Counted from the first letter of the stretch, positions 46,296 to 55,826 are shown. The stretch: DNA of 64,000 nt from Methylobacterium sp. CB376 (GCF_029714205.1 NZ_CP121648.1:4477001-4541000), one strand, 5' to 3'. Numbers and translations are program-made. Notes: generated from the sequence alone by a model not told the origin.

Positions 46296-46770
46296 GATCT
46301 CACCGATCCGGCCGATGGAGTTCCGGGGCTAGGCGACGGTTTCCGCCAGGGCGTCCGCCGTGCTCCACCGCGGCGACCAGCCGACGGTCCGCCGGACTTT
46401 CGCGGCGCTGAGGTGCCGGGCGTCGATCTCCGACCGGGCCTCGCCCAGGACCAGCGGTGCGAGATCCGGGCGCCGGCAGGCGCTGAGGATCGCGTTGGCG
46501 AAGGCCATCGTGCGGAGGGGCTTCCCGTTCGATCTCACCGATCCGGCCCATGTAGTTCCGGTACCAGGCGACGGTTTCCGCCAGGGCGTCCGCCATGCTC
46601 CACCGCGGCGACCAGCCGACGATCCGCCGGACCTTCGCGGCGCTGAGGTGCTGGGCGTCGATCTCCGACCGGGCCTCGCCCAGGACCAGCGGTTCGAGAT
46701 CCGGGCGCCGGCAGGCGCGGAGGATCTCGTGGGTGAAGGCCATCGTGCTGAGGGGCGTCTCGTTCGACAG
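46296..46770. repeat. Tandem duplication of the rfbG 3' end
   Basis: Two imperfect direct copies with a period of about 234 bp: one starts near 46296 (ATCTCACCGATCCGGCC) and the other near 46530. The left copy, read on the minus strand, still encodes ACRRPDLAPLVLGEARSEID, then VGWSPRWSTADALAETVA and a stop at 46329. The right copy is the C-terminal coding part of the dehydratase gene itself. Confidence 0.8.
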
Positions 46771-47520
46771 GTTGAAGGCCTCGCCGGCCACGCCCGGCTC
46801 GTGCATGGCCTCGCCGATGGCGAGGTATCCGGCCACGACGTCCCGGACGTAGATGTAGTCGCGGATCATCGTGCCGTCCGAGCGCAGCACGGGGCGCTCG
46901 CCCCGCAGCGCCCAGCGGATCGTCCCGGGCACCAGCCGGTTGAAGTTGAGGTCGCCTCCGCCGAAGAAGTTGCCGGCCCGCGTGATGCAGATCGGCAGGC
47001 CGTAGGTCTCGAAGTAGCTGCGCGCCAGGAGGTCGGTGCAGCTCTTGGAGACGTCGTAGGGTGCGCGCCCGACAAGCGGCATGTCTTCCGTATAGGGAAG
47101 GACGTCGGAACTGCCGTAGCTCTTGTCACTGGACGCGACGAGGATGCGTTCGACCTTCCCGTACAGCCGGCAGGCGTCGAGCAGGTTCCAGGTACCCCGA
47201 ATGTTGGCCTCGAAGGTGCCCACCGGATCGCGCAGGGCCGTGCCGACGATCGGCTGAGCGGCGAGGTGGATCACCGTGTCCACCTCGTGCTCGTTCACGG
47301 CACGCCGCAGGGTCTCCCGATCCTCCAGCCGGCCGTGCACGACGATGGTCGGCTTGGCCAAGTCATCCGCCAGCGAATTTCCGTAGGCATTGAGGTCGCG
47401 CACGTAGCCGACCACCAATGCGCCGCTCTCGCGCAAGGTCCGCACCGTCCACGAGCCGAGGAACCCGGCCGAACCGGTGACGAGGACGCGCTTGCCGGAC
47501 CAGAAAGACATCTTGCTCAT
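46300..47520 (-). CDS. rfbG: CDP-glucose 4,6-dehydratase-like SDR enzyme
   Basis: A ~406-residue frame of which the first ~345 residues are a CDP-glucose 4,6-dehydratase-like SDR. It starts FWSGKRVLVTGSAGFLGSWT, with VIHLAAQPIV, ASSDKSYGSSD and the catalytic YDVSKSCTDLL. It would turn CDP-glucose into CDP-4-keto-6-deoxyglucose, the entry to 3,6-dideoxyhexoses, in step with the adjacent RfbF. The last ~60 residues (after MGRIGEIER) are not family sequence: they are the out-of-frame translation of the duplicated 3' end. The normal stop seems lost. Overlaps rfbF by 4 bp. Confidence 0.85.
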   Translation of the reverse strand: MSKMSFWSGKRVLVTGSAGFLGSWTVRTLRESGALVVGYVRDLNAYGNSLADDLAKPTIVVHGRLEDRETLRRAVNEHEVDTVIHLAAQPIVGTALRDPVGTFEANIRGTWNLLDACRLYGKVERILVASSDKSYGSSDVLPYTEDMPLVGRAPYDVSKSCTDLLARSYFETYGLPICITRAGNFFGGGDLNFNRLVPGTIRWALRGERPVLRSDGTMIRDYIYVRDVVAGYLAIGEAMHEPGVAGEAFNLSNETPLSTMAFTHEILRACRRPDLEPLVLGEARSEIDAQHLSAAKVRRIVGWSPRWSMADALAETVAWYRNYMGRIGEIEREAPPHDGLRQRDPQRLPAPGSRTAGPGRGPVGDRRPAPQRRESPADRRLVAAVEHGGRPGGNRRLAPELHRPDR

Positions 47521-48254
47521 CGAACAACCTCCAGCTCACGGGCCCGAACCACCGACGGGCGCGACTCGATCCAATCGAACTCGCGGCTCTCAAACATTGC
47601 CTCGAGTTCCTGCTGATCCTTGAACGTGTCCATCGACTTGAAGAAGCCGTCATGGTCGAACGAGAACAGCTTTCGACTCCGTAGCAGGGAGGGAAAGACT
47701 TCGCGTTCGAGGCTGCTGCCGTGCCAATGATCGAACACGGCCTTCCTCATGATGCAGTAGCCGGCATTGATGCGGTGATCACGCAGGATCGGCTTCTCAC
47801 GGAAGGCGCGGACGCGTCCCTCGCGATCGGACTCGATCGTTCCGTACTGGGAACGAAGCGGGACGTTGGTGATCGTGGCGAGACCGTCGTGGCTGCGGTG
47901 AAAGGCGCGCAGGCTGTCGAGATCGACGTCGCAGAGCCCGTCCGAGTAGGTGACGAAGAACTCGTCGCCCAGCCTGTCCTGGCAGAGGCGGACACGATCG
48001 CCGGTGTCGGCCTCGTCGCCGGTGTCCACCAGTTCGACGTTCCAGCCGAGGGACCGCCCGGCAAAGTAGTCGAGAATGACTTCCTTGCGATATCCGAGCG
48101 ACAGAACGAAATCCGTCACCCCCTGGTTCGCGAAGATCTGCATGACCCGGACGATGATGGGCTTGCCACCGACCGGCATCATCGGTTTCGGCAGGTAGTC
48201 GGTGTAGGGGTAGGCGCGCGTGCCGCGCCCACCGGCCAGTATCAAGACTTTCAT
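47517..48254 (-). CDS. rfbF: Glucose-1-phosphate cytidylyltransferase
   Basis: A 245-residue nucleotidyltransferase that would make CDP-glucose from CTP and glucose-1-phosphate. The N-terminal signature is LILAGGRGTRAYPYTDYLPK with PMMPVGGKPII. LSLGYRKEVILDYF and VELVDTGDEADTGDRV are the RfbF-specific parts. VTYSDGLCDVDL is the metal-binding region and FREKPILRDHRINAGYCIM the sugar-binding part. It is 84 bp downstream of the sugar transferase gene and overlaps rfbG by 4 bp, so it belongs to the same operon. Confidence 0.9.
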   Translation of the reverse strand: MKVLILAGGRGTRAYPYTDYLPKPMMPVGGKPIIVRVMQIFANQGVTDFVLSLGYRKEVILDYFAGRSLGWNVELVDTGDEADTGDRVRLCQDRLGDEFFVTYSDGLCDVDLDSLRAFHRSHDGLATITNVPLRSQYGTIESDREGRVRAFREKPILRDHRINAGYCIMRKAVFDHWHGSSLEREVFPSLLRSRKLFSFDHDGFFKSMDTFKDQQELEAMFESREFDWIESRPSVVRARELEVVR

Positions 48255-48338
48255 GTGCGCTCTCTCCTTTGCGCGTTGCTGGTAGCCGTTGGCGGCTCCA
48301 CGCCGGTGATGCTGGATCCTGATCGCGTGATGCGGGGG

Positions 48339-49190
48339 TCAGGACGCCGCGAAAGTGCTCAGGCCGTCGGCGCAAGGCGCCGGGGCGGCCGATGCAGGCT
48401 CGGAGGCGAAGGGCGGAGTCGCGCTGCCAAGCTGCGTCGGGAGGAATCTCTGGATGGGGAAGCGGCTGGCTCCGCGCCCACCGCGCAGCAGGAACCGCCA
48501 GCCGGTGAATGCTATGAGTGCGACATCCAGGTCAGTATTCCGGCGCTGGATGTAGAGAACATCGTAGGCTTGGCGCGCCTGGGCATGCTCGACCGAGTCG
48601 ACGATGCCGTGGAAACCCATCACTTGCGCCAATCCGGTCATGCCGGGCCTGACGCTGTGACGGTGGTGATAGTTCGGCACCACGTCCTCGTAGGGAACCT
48701 GGAGAACGTGCAGGCCGACCGGATGGGCGCGCGGACCGACCAGAGACATGTCGCCGGCCAGGACGTTGAGGAGCTGCGGAAGCTCGTCGATGCAGTAGCG
48801 GCGCAGGATCCGGCCCAGCGGGGTCAGGCGCGCTTCATGGTCGTCAGGGTCGCCGATCGCGATGCACTTCGGCGAGGGCCCGACCATCGTCCGGAACTTG
48901 CAGATCGAGAAGATCCGGCCGCCCTGCCCGTACCGCGCCTGACGAAACAGGACCGGCCCGGGACTGCTCACCTTGATGGCGATCGCGACAACGACCAGCA
49001 GAGGTGCCAGCAGGAGCAGAATGCAGGCACTTCCGATCACGTCGACCGTGCGCTTGGCCAGCGCATCCACGATGGCTGCCGCATCCGCCGCCTGCCGCTC
49101 TCCCCTGGCGGGCGCATCCAGGTACGCGTTGCCATCCTCCGGCTCGGCCAGCGCCTCGCGCGGGTGCGAGCTCATGATGAGGCTCGTCAT
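48339..49190 (-). CDS. Undecaprenyl-phosphate sugar phosphotransferase (ExoY/WcaJ family)
   Basis: A 283-residue initiating glycosyltransferase that moves a hexose-1-phosphate from a UDP-sugar onto undecaprenyl phosphate. A single hydrophobic segment (VIGSACILLLLAPLLVVVAI) is followed by KVSSPGPVLFRQARYGQGG, FSICKFRTM and DELPQLLNVLAGDMSLVGPR, the bacterial sugar transferase signature. RPGMTGLAQVMGF follows. Start at ATG 49190, preceded by GGGGGAG; the frame is open far upstream but not family-like. It is probably the first gene of the operon running to the wzx/wzy-like genes. Confidence 0.92.
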   Translation of the reverse strand: MTSLIMSSHPREALAEPEDGNAYLDAPARGERQAADAAAIVDALAKRTVDVIGSACILLLLAPLLVVVAIAIKVSSPGPVLFRQARYGQGGRIFSICKFRTMVGPSPKCIAIGDPDDHEARLTPLGRILRRYCIDELPQLLNVLAGDMSLVGPRAHPVGLHVLQVPYEDVVPNYHHRHSVRPGMTGLAQVMGFHGIVDSVEHAQARQAYDVLYIQRRNTDLDVALIAFTGWRFLLRGGRGASRFPIQRFLPTQLGSATPPFASEPASAAPAPCADGLSTFAAS

Positions 49191-50000
49191 CGACTCCCCC
49201 TGATCTTGGCGTGAGCTGAAGAATTCCTCCGGGCCCGGCCGTCTCGGCCCGGGCGAAGATTTGTGATTGCAGTAGACATCGCGGCGGGGCGGCCGGCGGC
49301 AAAATTTTTTGCAGCATTCGTCGAATGCTGCCGCGCGGACGTGCCGGTCTGCGATGGATCGATGATCCGGCGCGACCGCAGGTGTGCAGCGCCTTGTGCG
49401 CCGACGCACAAGAAAGATGCGACTGATTGCATGCGGTGGAGCGATGGCGGCGGGGATGATCGTCTCGGGCGCGACGGCACTCTGGGGCGCGTCTGCCCTC
49501 ATCGACGCCGCTTCGCGGCCCCTGGGGGCACGGCAGCCGCGAGGGCTGTTCAACCGCGAGGGCTGTTCCTGGGGGCCCGCCGATCCGCCTTTCGCGGCTC
49601 GCGACCTGGCCTGGACGCGGCGGCGCGCGCGGGCGGTGCCGAGGAGCGGTGCCCGGCGATGCCCCGCAGGGGCGCGACTGATCCGGGATGCGCTTGATCG
49701 CAGCGGATCCCGGATCACGCGCCCGCGCGGCGCCTGAGCGCGGCGCCTGAGCGACGCCGACATCCGCATGGCCGAAATGGGAGAGGGCGAAGCCATCAAC
49801 CGGATGGCGGATGATGGGGATCGTGCGCGGGAGCGGTGCCCGCCGGAGTGGAGCGCGATCCGGCACGGGGGCGCAGCATCACGGCCCGAGGGCCGCGGCG
49901 GCTACGGCCGGAAGGCGAGCGGACCCGACGCCCATGGAGCCCGTCCGGGACCGGCCCGTCCCGGCGGCGATGCGCTCATCCGGCGCCGTCCGGTGCGCGG
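49191..50000. other. Non-coding region upstream of the sugar transferase
   Basis: No supported gene in about 810 bp. It holds an A+T-rich motif at 49295-49320 (shared with 32485-32508), which is a likely promoter region for the sugar transferase operon, and a copy of the dispersed hairpin repeat at 49680-49810. Confidence 0.45.
49680..49810. repeat. Dispersed hairpin repeat, copy 3 (inverted)
   Basis: The hairpin (49680-49716) comes first and the unit reads backwards to CATCAACCGGATGGCGGATG at its end, so this copy is inverted relative to those at 37994 and 57750. A short extra duplication, GCGGCGCCTGAGC, is present twice at 49728-49753. Confidence 0.7.
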
Positions 50001-51143
50001 TCAGCGCAGCGCGACCGCCAGCTCCTCCACGACACGCTCCACGTCGCGGTCGCTCATGGTGGCGCGCAATGGCAGCAGCAGCCCTCGGTCGGCGAGACGG
50101 CGCGCGGTCGTGAGCGGGTGCGGGCGCTCGGCATGAAATGCCGAGAGATGCGGGATGCTATCGAGCGAGGGAAAGAACGGGCGCGCGCCGATGCCGCGCT
50201 CGCCCAGACGGGCGATCACCCGATCGAGGGCCGGCGCAGGGTTGCGAAGGACGAGGGGAAAGAACCACTGGACCGGCTCTGCCCAATCGCGGATGGCCTG
50301 CAAGGCGATGGACGGATGATCGGCGAGGAGCTGGCGATACAGTCGATTCAGCTCGGCGTGACGCGCAAGGATCGCGTCCGCCCGCTCCTCCTGCGCGCAC
50401 AGGATCGCGCAGGCGAGATTGGTCAACCGGTAATTGTAGCCGAGCCGGTGATAGATCGCTCGGCCACCGAGATCGAGCCCGTGGGCTCGCACTTGCGTCG
50501 CACGCACGATGAGGTCGGCATCGTTCGTGAGCAGCGCTCCTCCCTCGCCGCAGCTGAAGATCTTGTTCTGGAAGAAGGAGTGCGTGGTGACCGTCGCGGC
50601 CGCGGCGACCGGGTTTCCGCGATATCCGGCGAGCGGAGCGTGCGCCCCGTCAGCCACCAGGGCGATGTCCCGCGCCCCCGCGATCTCCTCCAGGGCGTCC
50701 ATCGGGCAGGGATGGCCGAACAGATGGACCGGCATGATGGCCCGGGTGCGCGCCGTGACCGCGGCGGCCGCGGCGGCCGGGTCGATGCAGAAGGTCTCGG
50801 GGTCCACGTCGACGAGAACGGGCCGGGCGCCGGCGTGCAGCACGGCATTCGCGCTCGCCACGTAGGTCGTCGCCGGCACGATCACTTCATCGCCGGGCGC
50901 GATCCCGAGCGCCACCAGCGCCACGTGCAGCGCCGCCGTTCCGGACGAGACCGTGATCGCATGAGCGGTGCCGTTCCGGGCGGCCCAGATGGCCTCGAAG
51001 CGGTCGCGGAAGGGGCCGGCGGGCCCGATATCCCCGCTCGCCAGCGCCTCGGCCGCGTAGGCGATCTCGAGCTCCGACAGGTTCGGCAGCGAGAGGGGCA
51101 CGTCGCTCGCGCGACGCGACATCGAGAGGGAAGCGGTCATCAC
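50001..51143 (-). CDS. DegT/DnrJ/EryC1 family sugar aminotransferase
   Basis: A 380-residue PLP-dependent aminotransferase for a nucleotide-linked keto sugar. VSSGTAALHVALVALGIAPG binds the PLP phosphate, LVADGAHAP gives Asp165, and SFFQNKIFSCGEGGALL carries the Schiff-base Lys194. NYRLTNLACAILCAQEER is the substrate-binding part. With gmd in the locus, a GDP-perosamine synthase role is plausible; a CDP-sugar aminotransferase is the alternative. It lies on the minus strand upstream of the non-coding stretch before the sugar transferase operon. Confidence 0.87.
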   Translation of the reverse strand: MMTASLSMSRRASDVPLSLPNLSELEIAYAAEALASGDIGPAGPFRDRFEAIWAARNGTAHAITVSSGTAALHVALVALGIAPGDEVIVPATTYVASANAVLHAGARPVLVDVDPETFCIDPAAAAAAVTARTRAIMPVHLFGHPCPMDALEEIAGARDIALVADGAHAPLAGYRGNPVAAAATVTTHSFFQNKIFSCGEGGALLTNDADLIVRATQVRAHGLDLGGRAIYHRLGYNYRLTNLACAILCAQEERADAILARHAELNRLYRQLLADHPSIALQAIRDWAEPVQWFFPLVLRNPAPALDRVIARLGERGIGARPFFPSLDSIPHLSAFHAERPHPLTTARRLADRGLLLPLRATMSDRDVERVVEELAVALR

Positions 51144-51152
51144 ACGGGCACC

Positions 51153-51212
51153 TCATGCTCGGACAGGTTCGGCAACAGGAGCGCATCGCGCGAGCGACGC
51201 GGCGCCGGGAGA
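51153..51212. repeat. Duplicated fragment of the aminotransferase 5' end
   Basis: CGGACAGGTTCGGCAACAGG here and CCGACAGGTTCGGCAGCGAG at about 51074 are direct repeats 86 bp apart. On the minus strand the fragment reads RRSRDALLLPNLSEHEV, against RRASDVPLSLPNLSELEIAY in the aminotransferase. It is a small tandem duplication of the gene start with no function of its own visible. Confidence 0.65.
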
Positions 51213-51220
51213 CGGGCGGT

Positions 51221-52417
51221 TCATCGCAACGGGATGGCGGCGGGCAGGGGAGGGCCGATCTCGCGCGGCGGGGCGTCGCCGCCGAGCAGGCCCTCGTAGC
51301 GGGGGATCAGGGCGTTCCAGGAGAAGGCCTGCGCCCGCGCGCGGCACCGCGCGCGGGTCTCGGGCCGCGCGGCCAGGGCCGCAGCCCTCAGGATGGCCTC
51401 GCTCAGTCCGGCCGCGTTCGTGGCGGCCAGCCGCGTCGAGCCCGGATCGAACAGAGCCCCCACCGTCTCGTCCGCGACGATGTCCGGGATGCCGGCGTGC
51501 CGCGCGCCGACCACCGGGGTTCCGGCCGCCAGGGCTTCGATCAGGACATTGCCCAGCGCCTCCCAGACGGCCGGGTTCACGCAGACCGTCGCGCGTGCGT
51601 AGAGGTGCGGCAGGTCCTCGACGCGGCCGAGACCGAGAAATTCGACTCGATCGCGGAGGTTGCCCGGAACGGCAGCGGACAAAGCCGCGCGGGTGGCCGG
51701 GCTCGATCGTCCCGTGTAGACGAGCCGGAGAGCCGGCAGCCGCTCGGCCACGGCCGGGAACGCCTGGGCGAGGAGGAGTGCGCCTTTGCGCGGCTCGTCG
51801 GCATCCCCGCTGAACAGGATGTAGGGTTCGCGCGGAGCGTCGTCCGGCAGCGCCTCGAAGGGAGCGGTCTCGGTGGGGGACGCAAGCAACGTCCCGGCGA
51901 CCCCGTAATCCCGCGCGAGCGCGTCCTGAGCGAAGCGGGACAGGACCGCCACGGCATCCGCCTGCCGCAGCACCATGCGGAACATCAGGCCGTCGGCGGG
52001 AATGCGCCGGAAGTAGCGCCGCACCGGAATGCCCGTACACTGAAAGACGAGGCGGAACCGTGCACCCGCCCGGCGCGCGATCAGAGCGCCGACCGCATCG
52101 TGGTAGTTCAAGCAGTGCACGGCGTCGAACGGCTCCGCACGGAGCCACCTGGCCAAGTCCCAGCCGAACAGATGCTGGCTGTTGAACCAGCGGCCCGTCA
52201 GCGCGGCCGGCCCGGTTCTGCGGCGAAGCAGGACGCGCCGGACCGGGCCATCGGCTTCGATCCGCGTTTCGGACGCGGGAGAACTGGTCAGGACGGTGAC
52301 GTCGTGGCCGCGGGCCGCCAAGCGCTGCGACAGATCATGGAGCATCCGCTCCGATCCTCGGCGAACCTCCGGCCATGCCGTCGGGTGAGTCACTGCGATC
52401 CGCACTGTTGCCTCCAA
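51221..52417 (-). CDS. Group 1 (GT4) glycosyltransferase
   Basis: A 398-residue GT-B enzyme. VTHPTAWPEVRRGSERMLHD is the glycine-containing N-terminal loop. The donor domain has YILFSGDADEPRKGALLLAQ, VEFLGLGRVEDLPHLYARAT, VCVNPAVWEALGNVLIEALA (the E-x7-E site) and GTPVVGARHAGIPDIV. No signal or membrane segment. Probably adds a sugar to the lipid-linked intermediate. It follows the GT2 gene at 52595 by 177 bp and precedes the aminotransferase by 77 bp on the same strand. Confidence 0.9.
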   Translation of the reverse strand: MEATVRIAVTHPTAWPEVRRGSERMLHDLSQRLAARGHDVTVLTSSPASETRIEADGPVRRVLLRRRTGPAALTGRWFNSQHLFGWDLARWLRAEPFDAVHCLNYHDAVGALIARRAGARFRLVFQCTGIPVRRYFRRIPADGLMFRMVLRQADAVAVLSRFAQDALARDYGVAGTLLASPTETAPFEALPDDAPREPYILFSGDADEPRKGALLLAQAFPAVAERLPALRLVYTGRSSPATRAALSAAVPGNLRDRVEFLGLGRVEDLPHLYARATVCVNPAVWEALGNVLIEALAAGTPVVGARHAGIPDIVADETVGALFDPGSTRLAATNAAGLSEAILRAAALAARPETRARCRARAQAFSWNALIPRYEGLLGGDAPPREIGPPLPAAIPLR

Positions 52418-52594
52418 CCGCTTCGCCGCGAGCGACCACGACCGTGTGGCTCCGGCGAGAAACTATCTTGCATTCAGAATTGTCGAGACTGATCTTGAAA
52501 AACGATGTAATTTGCCGTGGCGACTTCCGTATCGAGCAAATGCATCGTCAGAGATGAAAAGCTTCAAGGTGTCATTATGGAGCAACGCGCGGGT

Positions 52595-53629
52595 TCATAG
52601 AACGAGTGCGCGGTAGCGAATGCTTCCATAAAGCAGGGATGTTATCATGACGACCATCCGCGGCAGGTGAGCAATCACACGCCCGGCGTGGGCTGCGAGC
52701 TGCCGCGGGTCCACGGAGCCGGTGCGATGGATGCCCCGCGCGAGCAGTGCCGGCGGCAGCACGAGCAGCAGCAGCGGCTGCCAGATGACGGCGAACGCCG
52801 CCACGCATACCGCGAGGTAAAGCAGCCATATCGGAGGATAGAAGAACAGGCGCGCGACGAGGAGACGTCTCCTGAGTTCCGGATGCCGCTTGACTAGGGC
52901 AGGAACCAGAAACAATCGTGTCGGCTCGAGAATCCATTGGAGAAGCGATTGCTGTTCGATCTCGTGCCAGATGACGGCGCGCGGCTCGAAGCGGCGGGTG
53001 TAGCCGGCCTCGATGATGCGCCAGGCGAGATCGGTATCGGCACATTCCGTCGCCCGGTTGAGCGGGTCACGGAACGAGAGGGTTTCGTCGAAGCCGCCGA
53101 ACGCGTCGAACACGCTTTTCCGCACGACCATGTTGGCGGTCGGAAAGGTCGGGTGCTCCTGCGCCGTGACGAACGTGAGTTTGGAGCAGAGCGATGCCGT
53201 TTGCTCCGGCTTGGGCAGGACCGGGCCCGTCGAGAACGCGACCGCCGGGTCGGCCAGGGCGGCGATGCCAAGGGCGAGCCATTCGGGATGGGGCCGGCAA
53301 TCGCTGTCCGTGAAGGCGATCAGCGGGGCCCGCGCCTCAAGCACGCCTCGGTTGCGCGCCGGGGCCGGTCCCTTGTCGTGCTGCATGCGCAGGTAGCGGA
53401 GCTGCAGACCCTGGGCCCGCATCGCCGTGCAAAGACCGGCGATATCGTCCTGAGACACGTTGTCGACGACAATGACTTCGAAGCTCTCGACGCCAATCGT
53501 CTGCCTGAGCAAAGCTTCCAGGCAGTCCTTCAGCAGAAAGAAGCGGTTCTTCACGGAAATTACGACCGATATGTGCGGATTATTAGTTGAATTATTGCCT
53601 GGAATATGGCTAAGATCCCTACCATCCAT
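52595..53629 (-). CDS. Family 2 glycosyltransferase with C-terminal membrane segments
   Basis: A 344-residue GT2. ISVVISVKNRFFLLKDCLEA opens the GT-A fold, IVVDN is at 53-57, and TDSD (107-110) is the metal site. ADTDLAWRIIEAGYTRRFEP holds the acid/base region. Hydrophobic segments follow (YLAVCVAAFAVIWQPLLLLV; MVVMITSLLYGSI). Same layout and ending as the GT2 at 36593-37561, so they may be paralogues. ATG 53629, with GGAGGTGAAG just upstream as ribosome binding site. Confidence 0.9.
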   Translation of the reverse strand: MDGRDLSHIPGNNSTNNPHISVVISVKNRFFLLKDCLEALLRQTIGVESFEVIVVDNVSQDDIAGLCTAMRAQGLQLRYLRMQHDKGPAPARNRGVLEARAPLIAFTDSDCRPHPEWLALGIAALADPAVAFSTGPVLPKPEQTASLCSKLTFVTAQEHPTFPTANMVVRKSVFDAFGGFDETLSFRDPLNRATECADTDLAWRIIEAGYTRRFEPRAVIWHEIEQQSLLQWILEPTRLFLVPALVKRHPELRRRLLVARLFFYPPIWLLYLAVCVAAFAVIWQPLLLLVLPPALLARGIHRTGSVDPRQLAAHAGRVIAHLPRMVVMITSLLYGSIRYRALVL

Positions 53630-54776
53630 GGCTTCACCTCCGCCGCGCTTGCCCGCACTCCGCGATCCGATCCGAAACGACGCGGCGCAAGCGCTCCTAG
53701 CTGACAAGCGATAGATTTCGAGGCCGCAAGCGTCTGCTAAAAATTATGCGCCACCCGAGCGGTTTCGGGCGGCCATCCACGGACGGCGGTGCATCGTAAG
53801 GATTCCGAGTTCAATGGGCCGATTGACTTGTAGCGTGGCGTCGCACCGTGCCGGCGGCGGGAGCAGGTGCTTCCGGTGCGGTCGGCGCGTGTCTTGGTTC
53901 GGCGCTTCGGACGATGAAGGGTCGGCAGGGGCCGCAAACGAACACGATGACCGATGGACTTTCTGCCCTGTCCCATGCTGCCCTGTCCCGTGCCAACGGC
54001 ATGACGGCCGCCCTGGATCGGGCCGCCGATGCGTCGGCCTGAAAGACAGGAGCCGCATCGCTTCGTGTCCGCCCGGCGGCCCCTCCCGCTTGGGTCAGGC
54101 CAGCGGGCGGCCGTGACCGGCCCATCGCGTCTCCACTGCGCTTCCTCGCCTGGGCCGTCCGTGTGACCGGGGGCGTTGACCCGCGGGTTCCTCGCCTTCC
54201 GGGGGGATGCGACGTCTCACCTGACTCCGCCCTGTCGGCCTCGATCACCCGGCGGCATCGACGCACGGTCGGTCTACGAAGCCGATGCAGTGCGAGCAAC
54301 GGTCGCGCCGCCGATACCTGACGCATTCAGCAGGTCGTCCCCTTCCTGCCAAGCCAAAGTCAAGCGCGACCGAAGACGCTCCTACTGCAAAGGTGGGACC
54401 GCATCTTCACTCTGAAGTGAGAAATATCACCGCCGGCGGTCGCTCTGTCCCGTATTAATGATCCAGATCGGCTGACAGGGCGCCGAAGCAGCGGGATATA
54501 GGGTGAAATAGAACTTGGCCTCGGCGCAGGCACGATGTCCGGAGCACTCTCGCGTGGCGAGCCGGACTCTGGCGGCGTGCGGCAGCGCGGCCGGCCTGTC
54601 GGCTCCTGAAGCGGGGGCGACTTCGCCGCCCGGTCGGGGTCGGGGCGCAACGTTCGACGGAGCGCAGCGGCCACTCACTGCAGCATCGCTCCGACTCGCG
54701 GGGCCACCCGTGCGCCCTCGCTGATCCGGCGTGTAGCTGATCAGTTGAGCACGAACGCGATCGATACGATTGAAGC
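53630..54776. other. Non-coding region
   Basis: About 1.15 kb without a supported gene. Frames are compositional shadows. It separates the divergent polysaccharide genes from the Crp/Fnr-type gene and probably holds promoters for both, but no motif is clear enough to place. Confidence 0.45.
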
Positions 54777-55826
54777 ATGGCGCCAATGTGCATGCACGGC
54801 CGCGCAAACGAGTCCAGCCTGATTACTCAGATGTTCGACCGGAATGAACGGTACAAGCAAGCCTCAGGGGACGATCACATGCTTGGGACAGCGATCGGCG
54901 GTGCAGCAATTCAGGGCCGCGCAGCCGCGAAAATCAGCCGGCTCACGAATCTCGGCGGCGCGGACCGCGAGGCCTTTCATCACCTCGTGCGCAAGTGGCG
55001 GTACGTCGCCGCCCGCGATGATCTCGTTGAGGAGGGCGACCATCTCGGCCATGTCAGCCTGATCATCTCGGGATGGGCTTACCGCTACAAGCAACTGGAG
55101 GATGGCCGGCGACAGATCGCGGGGATCCTGTTGCCGGGCGACCTGACGGAGGCGCTCGCCCCGGAGGGATACGCGATGGACTGCTCCATCGCCGCCCTGA
55201 CGCCGCTCACCTGTGCGGACATCCCGCTCAGGGCGCTGGCGACCGTGTGCGAGCAGCACCCGGCGGTCCGGCAGGCCCTGCTGTGGGAGAGCTTCATCGC
55301 GGCCTCGATCCAGCGCGAGTGGCTGCTGAATGTTGGTCAGCGCGTCGGCACGGAGCGGGTCGGCCATCTGCTGTGCGAGCTGTTCCTGCGGCTGCGCCGG
55401 GCCGGGCTCACCGAGGACAACAGCTTCGTTCTGCTGCTCACTCAATTCGACATGGCCAATGCCCTGGGCCTGTCGCACGTCCACATAAACCGCAAGCTCG
55501 CGCAACTGCGCGATCAAGGGCTCGTGGAGATGCTCGGTCGAACCGTGCGGATCCCCGACATCGCCGCCCTGCAGGCCGCAAGCCTGTTCAACCCGAATTA
55601 CCTCCACCTCAGCGACGCGGCAGCCCGCAGCGAGGTTCAGCCGCGGCTCTCCGCACCGGCCGCGCCGCACCGGATCGATCACAATCGCCTCGTCACGCAC
55701 GGCCGTCGGCGGCAGGCAGCGCGCACGCCCCTCGCGGGTGCGGTCCACTCGGTCGCTGATCGGTCCGCCCCATCTGCCGGGTCCCGGCCCCGTGTCGAAG
55801 AAGCGGTCAGATTTGCGAGACGGTGA
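54777..55826 (+). CDS. Crp/Fnr-family transcriptional regulator
   Basis: A 349-residue frame with a cyclic-nucleotide-type sensor domain (about 60-170: DLVEEGDHLGHVSLIISGWA, GRRQIAGILLPGDLTEALAP) and a Crp-type winged helix (TQFDMANALGLSHVHINRKL, AQLRDQGLVEM). No cysteines are placed like the Fnr iron-sulfur cluster. The likely start is ATG 54777, 54831 or 54879; the last has GGGGA upstream. The 75 residues after NPNYLHLSD are not family-like and may be read-through. Possible regulator of the nearby polysaccharide genes, by proximity only. Confidence 0.82.
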   Translation: MAPMCMHGRANESSLITQMFDRNERYKQASGDDHMLGTAIGGAAIQGRAAAKISRLTNLGGADREAFHHLVRKWRYVAARDDLVEEGDHLGHVSLIISGWAYRYKQLEDGRRQIAGILLPGDLTEALAPEGYAMDCSIAALTPLTCADIPLRALATVCEQHPAVRQALLWESFIAASIQREWLLNVGQRVGTERVGHLLCELFLRLRRAGLTEDNSFVLLLTQFDMANALGLSHVHINRKLAQLRDQGLVEMLGRTVRIPDIAALQAASLFNPNYLHLSDAAARSEVQPRLSAPAAPHRIDHNRLVTHGRRRQAARTPLAGAVHSVADRSAPSAGSRPRVEEAVRFARR

